Assembly (NCBI GenBank): GCA_037954325.1
Contig: JBBMNZ010000030.1
Location: forward strand, 4,735,001-4,799,000
Length of the DNA: 64,000 nt
Source of the DNA: Fistularia commersonii
Lineage: Eukaryota > Chordata > Actinopteri > Syngnathiformes > Fistulariidae
Direction: 5' to 3'
The stretch's first letter is position 1, and every line of letters starts with the position of its first letter. Positions 57,411 through 64,000 of the stretch are shown in pieces. The notes beneath the pieces were generated by a model that did not search any database, was not told where the DNA came from, and saw nothing but the letters and a program-made list of their open reading frames with translations. The position numbers and the translations under genes are program-made.

Positions 57411-59099
57411 ACGCAAGTCATTTTAATGTCAAAAAAAGCGCCGTTTTTTTTTTAAGAGCATTTTCCCTGTTAATGTACAGCACACCGGCAGCGCTGACAG
57501 ATCCCGCAGCCAAAGCCCCGCAGCCGGGGATACGCGCAATTTGAGATCCCCAGATTTTGAATTCGGGGACGGGGGGGGGGGGATAAAGATTAAACGTGCT
57601 AATGTGACACGCCGAGGGAAAAAATACAGCGACTGGCCGTCGTGGTCTCGCTCTCGCAGTTTTTTGTTTTTTTTTCCCCCTTCTCATCTTCCGGGTCCAG
57701 GTGTCACCGACGTCGCCAACCTTTAAATCGGGGGGGGGGGGGGGGGGGGTTAAAAACATTGCAAATTGGAAGTGATTAAATGTCCTTATGCGTTTTGTTT
57801 TGTTTTTTATAAGTAAAATAGGCATTCTTGGCGAGAGACGGCTGGGTGAAAAAGGGCAAATACCGCTATAGTTGATGTTTCTCTCTATCTCTATCAAACT
57901 ATCACTATCTATCTGGATGTCTGAAGAAAACTGCTGGTGGTTGTATGCTCTAGATATTTATGTCAAAGAAAAGCCACAAAATTATATCGCAGCTAAAGGA
58001 AATGATGAAAAATATACATTAAATATAATAAAACGATTACATTTTAGAATATGGACACACAGCTGGTTTAAATTTCTCATCTCTAGCTGCCGGAAAACCA
58101 ACATCGCTGACTTCAGTCGAGAGTTCAGTCGTCGACCTTGTGACCCTTGAGGTCTTCGGGTCGCGTCTGATATCACCTGATTTTGTTAAAAATGTATTTA
58201 GTGTCGCAAATCACCGCAGGCACACACACAAACACGCACGTCGTTGTGCACGATAAGGTCAAAGCGACAACCGGAGGAAGGGGAAGAAAAACACATGTAA
58301 CCAGTGTCTCACGAGAACAGTGTGTTGCCTTTTATTTCTCATTTTGCAGCATAATGAAGTGTTTGTAACCGTCCCGATGGCTCTTGAACGCAGCCAGACA
58401 GCGGATGTTGTAAATGCCAGCGGCCGCTCGGTCACATTAGTCTCTCTGACAACGGTGTCGGTGATCGTTACAAAAAAAAAAAAAAAGAATCACGTTAACG
58501 TCGAGCGCAAAACTGAACGGTTTTGTTTGGAAGGGAGTAGAAAAAAAAAAGTCTTGTTTGGGGGGCGGAAAAACCTGAAAGTGTGAGACAAACCACTCTT
58601 TTCCTTCTTAATGGCTGAGAAATGCTAATTAGAGCGCACGTGTCAGCGAAAACAAAAGGCACGGAAGGATGAGGAGGAAGGCTAGGCATTTGGAAATACA
58701 CGAAATATGTCACTTTATTGGTTTTTTGCCGGGCCGTTCCAGGAAGCAGGAAATCTCCCTTTTCACACTTTTTGTTTCCAGAGCGAAGATAAAGTTTCGC
58801 CTGAGGTGGTGTGTAATCCAGCTCGTACTTAAATGAAAAAAGAAAAAAAAAGTAAGTAAGAACTGAAAAGCACAGATAGGGCGGCACATTCCGGTGCCCT
58901 GTAAATATTCAACTCCCTCCTCCTCCACCCCAGTTTGTATAAACACACCGCATTCGCAGGTTTTTTTGAGTCGCGATGAAACGCCTAGAATCCCACGGAG
59001 ACTCCGGCCGTTTTAATAAACTCGCATCTGTCACCGGCGCCCGGCGTTCTCATCGCACCCCTTTTGTCAAAACTGACAAAATCAAAAAAGCTCAGGTAG
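57411..59099. other. Non-coding DNA with G20 run
   Basis: Uninterrupted G20 at 57730-57749 and G11-12 near 57570, both able to form G-quadruplex. The 159-codon minus frame here gains its proline runs from them. Frames at 58320-58946 are A/T-run artefacts. No gene recognised. Confidence 0.55.
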
Positions 59100-59430
59100 G
59101 GATTACAAACCTTTAATTGCGTTGTCAAAACTACAGCATCGTATCATTTTTAAGGCTACACATTAAACAAGTCGTGGAGAAGTAAATCTCTATAAAATAT
59201 CAAAAACCCTTCTCTCCCCGTACTCACGGCTGGCATTTTAATTATGCAGTATTATCTGATAGATGTGAAGATATAGCTCACGTCAAAGTTAGAGCCTCTT
59301 CTTTATTAATTTTTTATGATATATCCTTATATTCCGGCTGTCAATGAGTGTCTGGCATCTGATAGGACACATCATTGATTCAAGATTACTCAAGATTATG
59401 AAGAGAGGCGTTATCAGAAGACGGAAGCCT
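59100..59430. promoter_or_regulatory. Conserved-element-like block with TTTAATTATGCA
   Basis: TTTAATTATGCA at 59237-59248, AACCTTTAATTGCG near 59109, TTTATTAATTTTTTATG and GATAAG-like GTTATCAG sites. Located 4.5-4.9 kb before the tshz ATG. Confidence 0.35.
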
Positions 59431-59525
59431 TGAGAGATGTTAAAAGGCCGAAGTAGTTCGTTCATCAAGTCTGAATTTGGAAGTCCCGTCTCCTTAGCGA
59501 TGCTGAATAAAGAGCATTTTGGGTT

Positions 59526-59528
<3 letters not shown>

Positions 59529-59593
<65 letters not shown>
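59529..59593. repeat. (CA)32 microsatellite
   Basis: Sixty-five perfect bases, the longest CA tract here; followed 105 bases later by a GT tract of opposite polarity. Confidence 0.97.
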
Positions 59594-59595
<2 letters not shown>

Positions 59596-59695
59596 TATGG
59601 CATAGATCTGTTGTGTGGTGATTTCAACTTCCTCTTACACGCCAATGAAACCCAACATTTGACCATGGTCATTACAAAACAGCTGGTGGTTAGCC

Positions 59696-59698
<3 letters not shown>

Positions 59699-59737
<39 letters not shown>
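59699..59737. repeat. (GT)n microsatellite paired with the (CA)32 tract
   Basis: Thirty-nine perfect bases; complementary in polarity to 59529-59593, so a single strand could fold on itself. Confidence 0.97.
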
Positions 59738-59742
<5 letters not shown>

Positions 59743-59928
59743 GCGTGTGGATATGCAAAAATGATAACCCCTCTAAAAAAGTAAATAACGTGCAATAAAA
59801 AGCTAAACTAAAATAATTTGTAATTATTTATTGATGATTATGGGAAAGTAGACACACGATGTAAATGTGCATTTACAACTTGATTCTTCAAGGCATCAAT
59901 GCAGAAAGCTTAAATCAAAAAGATACTA

Positions 59929-59951
59929 TGTGTGTGTGTGTGTGTGTGTGT
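59929..59951. repeat. (TG)n microsatellite
   Basis: Twenty-three perfect bases within a cluster of four such tracts. Confidence 0.95.
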
Positions 59952-60342
59952 CTCAACAGAGTACAATTTTCTGCCTCACCTAACCTGCACAACCTGCTGG
60001 ACTTTTTATAATTTCCTTTTTTCTTTCCCCCTGCTCTGACCCGGGTCTCTGAAGCAGCCTCTGCAAGGACGGCCCATCAGACCCTGGGAAGAAGAGAGAA
60101 AGAGACAAAAGAAAGTAGAGAGTATGCATGTAAACATACATCTGTCGCCACGGCACGGGGGGGGGAAGCATCATGTATACATGGCGGCGGTGGTGCGAAG
60201 CCTCTGTCGCTTGTGCACACGTATGGCTGAAACACGGGAAGTGTAACTGCTGCAGCCGCAGCTTGGATCCAGGTGCTCTGGTGGTGTGTAGCCCGGCTGC
60301 TGGGGCTCATAGGGTCAGGAGTTTGCTGGGCAAGAGCATTTC

Positions 60343-60416
<74 letters not shown>
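60343..60416. repeat. (AT)n-(GT)n compound microsatellite
   Basis: Short AT tract then about 31 GT units, typical of a dinucleotide repeat that has switched motif. Confidence 0.97.
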
Positions 60417-60418
<2 letters not shown>

Positions 60419-60476
60419 GCTTCTGGGAAACAACTGTGCAACTTGATAGTAGCTCCTAAGCGGCTGGACGACGGAC

Positions 60477-60484
60477 GTGTGTGT

Positions 60485-60530
<46 letters not shown>
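60477..60530. repeat. (GT)n microsatellite with one interruption
   Basis: GT repeats interrupted by a single TCT; the poly Cys-Val frame at 60173-60580 is an artefact of this and the preceding tract. Confidence 0.96.
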
Positions 60531-60535
<5 letters not shown>

Positions 60536-62849
60536 CCAGCTCACGATTCAGATTTCTGCAAATCAACACCGAAGTCGTAAATACCCGTCAGCCGACACCA
60601 GTGTATTTAAAAATAATTTAAATTCACAGCGCTTGACAAACCAGCGTGGTATTAAATCGAGCTTTTAAGATACAATCTTTGGAAACTATTAATATAGAGG
60701 TTGGAGGCTGAAATTATTGGTGTTTCTAATTCTCTGGTCTTGATGTTAGAATCCTCGATGCAACGCACTCCAGCACGGAGCCGTGTCACCCCTTAATTCA
60801 TAAAGCAGAACTTTTAAGCACCTGACAAAAACTGAACTATTGATCTTTACAGTAGAATTCATCATATTGGGTTGGGGGGTCGTGACCTATGACCCATCCA
60901 TCGCCAGTGGTTCCAAGTTAAATTAAAATCTATGCAAAATTCAGTTGATGAAAAAACAATTCCACAATTCACATTTGCTCCAAATAAAAGTCTAATACGT
61001 CGTAGGGGGGAAAATGTGTATTTTTTTTTTTATATTCTGCTTTCATACGGATGATATTCAGATGCAAAGCCGGTCGCTCCTCCCGCCTCGCGTACCCCAT
61101 GACCCCCCCTGCTGGCCCGGGATCACATCAGTTCCTGCACGGGAATCTGCTCTATGATTTTTATTTTATTTTTTTTTTTTTTATGTTTTTATTTTCAGTT
61201 ATTTTTTTCGTGCTGATTTGAAACTTAAAGCTCTCCGTAGAGAAAAAAAAACTGCATCGACGGTCAAAAACACACCAAAAAATGAAAAAATAAATAAGCA
61301 AACGCGGTCAATTTCCTCCCCCCGTCCCTGCACACACTCGTCCTTCGTGGCCAGGGTTCTCGTCACTCTCTGGCTTGTTCTCACTCGACTAAAATTGTTT
61401 TGCTTCACTAAAAAAATCGCCTCAAATTGTTTCTTTTTTTGCAGTATATATAACTTTTTCTGAGTTAATGCACCTTTTCTTTCACCGGGTCTGTCTGTCT
61501 CTGCAGTGGGCTATCGGTGACGTCACAGGGCTCCATCAATCAGCGACCAGGTCGGGTTGACAGACAGGGACAGACAGATGTTGGGGCGGTACCCGGTAAT
61601 CTTAAACACACACACACACACCTTTACACACGCACACAGGAAGACGCGAACCCGGTTGCGTTCATCGCAGCGCCTCCGTACCCCCGGTGGCGCAGGACCC
61701 GGTACCCTGGTAGCCGATATCTGTCAAAAACAAAGTAAAAAAAAAAAAAAAATCCCAAAACTTACCACAGGACTTTCTTTTTCTTTAACTCATTTAAAAG
61801 AAAAATCTTATTTGTAATCCGTTTCCTGGTGTCTGATCCGGTGCTCTCCCTTGCTCGGTGCGCCGGTGGGCTTCACCTCGGACCGGAACGGATCGCCTGT
61901 AGGGGCGGGCGGGAGGAGGAGGAGGGGGGGGGGGGTCGTCACCGGAAACCATCAACTTTTTTTTTTTTAATTTAAATTATAAATATTATTATCGATCTGT
62001 CTTTGCTCTCCGGTGGTTAAACCGAAAAGTGACCCGGATTAGAGGTAAAGTTGGCCCCGGTCGAGTGCCCCTTTATAAACTCTTTGCTGCGGGTTAGGGT
62101 TCGGACGGAGTGCGGGCGAACGGAGCCTCTTGTGGATTGGGAGCCCCTCCCCTTCACCGCAAAGCCTCTCTCACAAAAAAAGAAAAAGAAAAGAAAGAAG
62201 GAGGAAAGAAAAAAAAAAAGAAAAAAGGTGTAACGAATCGATCCGCAACCTCTTTGTCCCGCTAAAGAGGTCGGGGTGGGGGGGTCCACATTCTTGCAAA
62301 CTTTGACACAATAAAAGTAGATCTGCCGCGTCCAGAAAATAAATCTCTCTCTCTAAATATATATATATAAATGTATGTAAACACATATGTATATATGAAA
62401 TTTTGCTGGAGTGAAGGAGTTTCACTAGTCTTGATCGGTGTTTTTTTTAACTTGTGCATGTATTTTATTTACAGGTTTTTTATTTCAAAGTGTTTACGCG
62501 TCACGAAATCCAGCGCACCCCGTTTGTTTTATTCGCGTTTCCTTTTTCTGTCCCGCAGCTCCCGCAAACACACAGAATCCGACCACCAACCGCCCGCCTT
62601 TTCCCCTCCTGTCTTTTCCAACTTTCACACACACTTTATTAAAAAAAAAATCCCAATTCCGTAGTCTTAAGCGCAAGTGTACAACTGAGTTGTGGGCTGC
62701 GCGTCCCCGATCGGGGATGCACTTGGCTGCACAGAAACAGGGGGAGGGTGTGTGTGTGTGAGGGGGGGGAGGTGGTGGTGGGAGGGGAGCTGGAGGATGA
62801 AGAGGAGGAGGGGGGATTGAAATGAAAGCCATCCTCGTAAACAATTAGA
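60531..62849. other. Non-coding DNA upstream of the tshz promoter
   Basis: Contains a full CRE palindrome TGACGTCA at 61518-61525, a purine-only tract at about 62176-62228, an AT-microsatellite at 62358-62370 and G-runs at 61926-61935 and 62763-62769. GC content rises in steps from 61,830. No upstream exon could be supported; an acceptor-like CTGTCTCTGCAG at 61495-61506 has no clear partner. Confidence 0.5.
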
Positions 62850-62858
62850 GCGGCAGAT

Positions 62859-62950
62859 TGACAGGTGGGCTCTGACTGTCAGGGTGACGCTTGTTGAAGG
62901 GGTGGAGTAAAGGAGAGGCCGGGGAGGCAGCTGGATGTGTCCGTCTGTCA
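62859..62950. promoter_or_regulatory. Cluster of three TGACAG half-sites (MEIS/TGIF-type) in the tshz promoter
   Basis: TGACAG lies at 62859-62864, its reverse complement CTGTCA at 62876-62881 and again at 62945-62950. TGACAG is the core bound by TALE homeodomain proteins (MEIS, PREP, TGIF). Three copies in 92 bases just upstream of the probable leader is suggestive, but a 6-mer is short and occupancy is inference. Confidence 0.3.
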
Positions 62951-63264
62951 GTGAGAGCCGTCCGGACGCGCCGCGCATCTCAGCCGCGCCGGAGGAAGGG
63001 GACGCACGGTTTGCGCTCGATTCTCCTTCCGAGCCCTCGATATTAATAGTCCTTTAAAAAAAAAAACCGGGGGAAGGAAAAATTAAAAAAAAAAAAAAAA
63101 ACACACACCGGGAATTGAATCACGCCAGCGCAGCCGTGTGCGGTCGGGAGGGCGGGCCCGTTCCGCTGTGCCTTTTTTTTTTGCGTTTTATTTTTATTTT
63201 TTTGTTGTGGTGACTTTGTGAGATACTCAAGTGTCGGCCGTGACAGTCGGACGGACGGAGTAAC

Positions 63265-63459
63265 GTGAGTATTCCCTTATCAACGCAGTGTGTGTGCATA
63301 CGTGTGTGAGTGTGTGTGTGTGTGTGTGTGCGGTGGGGTTCCTCTCCGCACATGCTTGACAGGCTGACACAGACCCAGCCCGGCTAACGTGTCACTCTTT
63401 CCTCTCTTTCCCCTGACCCCCCCACCCATCCACCGCCAACCCCCCTCTCTCTCTCCCAG
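63265..63459 (+). other. Candidate short 5' UTR intron of tshz
   Basis: A consensus-like donor GTGAGT begins at 63265 and a strong acceptor (CT-rich tract then CCCAG) ends at 63459, giving a 195-nt intron, a usual size for compact fish genomes. The interval contains a (GT)n tract at 63302-63331, uncommon inside an exon. The base before the donor is C rather than the preferred G. No transcript evidence is available here. Confidence 0.35.
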
Positions 63460-63979
63460 AGACCCGGAGCGGAGCTCGGAGACCGGCGCTGGGCACCTGG
63501 ACGGACGGGAGAGGGGCGAAGGGGGGGCGCAGTTCGGAGAAAGAAAAGAAAAAGAAGACGAAACGCTTTGATCCTTTCACTTTTTTTTTCTTCCCTGGAG
63601 AAGAGTGACAAGATTCCGCGTCCGTCGCGCTTTTGGATGGAAAGACGAGCTGCGGGCTGAGACGGCCGTCCCTCCCCGGTAGACAGACACCGTGCGCGGG
63701 GCAGCTTTTCCCCCGGCAGCCGGCGGGGGACTTCCTGCGTGCGGCAGAAGTTCACCCGCCAGTCGGCGTCGCTAACCCGCGAAAAAAAGACTTCTTTTCC
63801 CCCCCTTGAGGGATCTACCCGCTTCTCCCCACCGAAGAATCGAGGAAGCGCTACCCGCTTTGATTTCTTTTTTTTTTTTTTTCCTTTTTTTTTCTTCCCC
63901 CGTCGCAACGGTTTCCCCTCCAGCTCGTCCGCGGTTGTGATCTCTGCATGAAAAGTCAAGCGGAAAGTCTTGCAGCAGC
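63460..63979 (+). other. Probable 5' untranslated part of the tshz first coding exon
   Basis: GC-rich, purine- and pyrimidine-tract-rich leader ending at the tshz ATG. It follows a polypyrimidine-CAG that would serve as a splice acceptor at 63458-63459. An in-frame TGA at 63938-63940 closes the main frame upstream. A T17-like run and further T/C-rich DNA at 63868-63900 show this leader has low-complexity segments. The transcription start cannot be read from sequence alone, so if the upstream intron is not used the leader would be continuous and longer. Confidence 0.5.
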
Positions 63980-64000
63980 ATGCCGAGGAGAAAGCAGCAA
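63948..64000 (+). other. Upstream ATG opening a frame that overlaps the tshz start
   Basis: An ATG at 63948, 32 bases before the main ATG and in another frame, stays open through the main start to the window end. Its context is weak (T at -3), so most ribosomes would be expected to scan past it to the better main start (A at -3). Overlapping upstream frames of this type usually reduce translation of the main protein. Confidence 0.45.
63980..64000 (+). CDS. tshz: Teashirt-family zinc finger homeobox protein, first 7 codons (truncated by window end)
   Basis: The reading frame from the ATG gives M-P-R-R-K-Q-Q and runs off the window. This is the N-terminus I recognise for vertebrate TSHZ1, TSHZ2 and TSHZ3, nuclear C2H2 zinc-finger/homeodomain transcriptional repressors that pattern neurons, smooth muscle and head structures. 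Related repressors (FOG, SALL, BCL11) start M-S-R-R-K-Q; the Pro at residue 2 and the Gln-Gln pair favour TSHZ. In that wider group the R-R-K-Q motif recruits NuRD; the same role here is inference. The start is supported by an A at -3 and an in-frame TGA at 63938-63940 with no in-frame ATG between. In known TSHZ genes exon 1 ends only a few codons further on and nearly all protein lies in exon 2. The paralogue (1, 2, 3a or 3b) cannot be resolved from seven residues; the large upstream desert fits tshz2 or tshz3 slightly better. Confidence 0.82.

Larger units (their letters stand above)
62850..63979 (+). promoter_or_regulatory. CpG-rich promoter region of tshz
   Basis: GC content and CpG density rise sharply compared with the AT-rich DNA upstream, with CG-rich strings around 62960-63030, 63120-63170 and 63600-63730. 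There is no convincing TATA box. Developmental regulators such as TSHZ genes typically have CpG-island promoters overlapping the first exon, which matches the position just before the ATG. Exact boundaries are judged by eye. Confidence 0.6.

Noticed and set aside
57418..57897. 159-codon minus-strand proline-rich frame
   Set aside because: Proline runs come from the G20 and G11-12 homopolymers.
59289..59795. 168- and 115-codon frames with poly Thr-His and poly Cys-Val
   Set aside because: Entirely explained by the CA and GT microsatellites.
60173..60580. 135-codon frame with Cys-Val runs
   Set aside because: Microsatellite artefact.
63384..63959. 191-codon minus-strand frame, the longest in the window
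   Set aside because: It is antisense to the tshz leader and made of Lys/Arg/Gly runs from low-complexity DNA; no domain recognisable.
1..64000. CRISPR arrays, operons, phage or viral genomes, rRNA genes
   Set aside because: None seen; the direct repeats present are microsatellites or dispersed transposons, and the composition is that of vertebrate nuclear DNA.

Overview
This window looks like nuclear DNA from a bony (probably percomorph) fish. Evidence: dense (CA)n/(GT)n microsatellites, hAT, pogo/Tigger, L2/Rex1-like and RTE-like remnants, tRNA-derived SINEs, a very common fish dispersed repeat, and almost no open reading frame of credible coding quality. Only one gene is supported. The last 21 bases encode Met-Pro-Arg-Arg-Lys-Gln-Gln, the N-terminus shared by vertebrate teashirt zinc-finger homeobox proteins (TSHZ1/2/3). 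It is preceded by about 1.1 kb of GC-rich 5' leader/promoter-like DNA. The other ~62.8 kb is upstream, gene-free DNA, as expected for the large regulatory deserts around developmental transcription-factor genes.

Layout. 1-11,000: unique non-coding DNA with one (CA)26 tract, two copies of a dispersed fish repeat ('family B'), an L2/Rex1-like LINE 3' end inside the second copy, and a conserved-element-like block near 9 kb. 11,000-14,000: two adjacent blocks rich in homeodomain and FOX-like motifs, the best enhancer candidates by eye. 14,900-17,990: two copies of another dispersed element ('family R'), the first interrupted by a hAT fragment. 18,300-26,250: candidate conserved blocks, a hAT left end, a Tigger element (544 bp, TA duplication on both sides) and an RTE-type LINE C-terminus. 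27,270-32,490: a transposon-dense stretch with three pogo-like MITEs, a hAT element with a perfect 8-bp target duplication, and minus-strand family B copies, one with a nested SINE-like tail and a perfect hairpin. 32,500-46,000: unique DNA, microsatellites, a third R copy, a tRNA-SINE and another hAT. 46,500-49,040: a small hAT, a CAGTGA-ended MITE and a pogo-like remnant retaining the transposase N-terminal helix-turn-helix. 50,000-59,430: further enhancer-like blocks, a second tRNA-SINE and a foldback. 59,500-60,530: a cluster of very long opposite-polarity dinucleotide repeats. 61,500-64,000: rising GC content, a probable CpG-rich promoter and the tshz first coding exon.

How it fits together: if the tshz call is right, the unique blocks between repeats are candidate long-range enhancers, and the repeats are insertions tolerated between them. 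Conservation was not tested; every 'conserved-element-like' call rests on motif content and absence of repeats only. I found no operon, CRISPR array, viral genome, toxin gene or novel multi-gene system.
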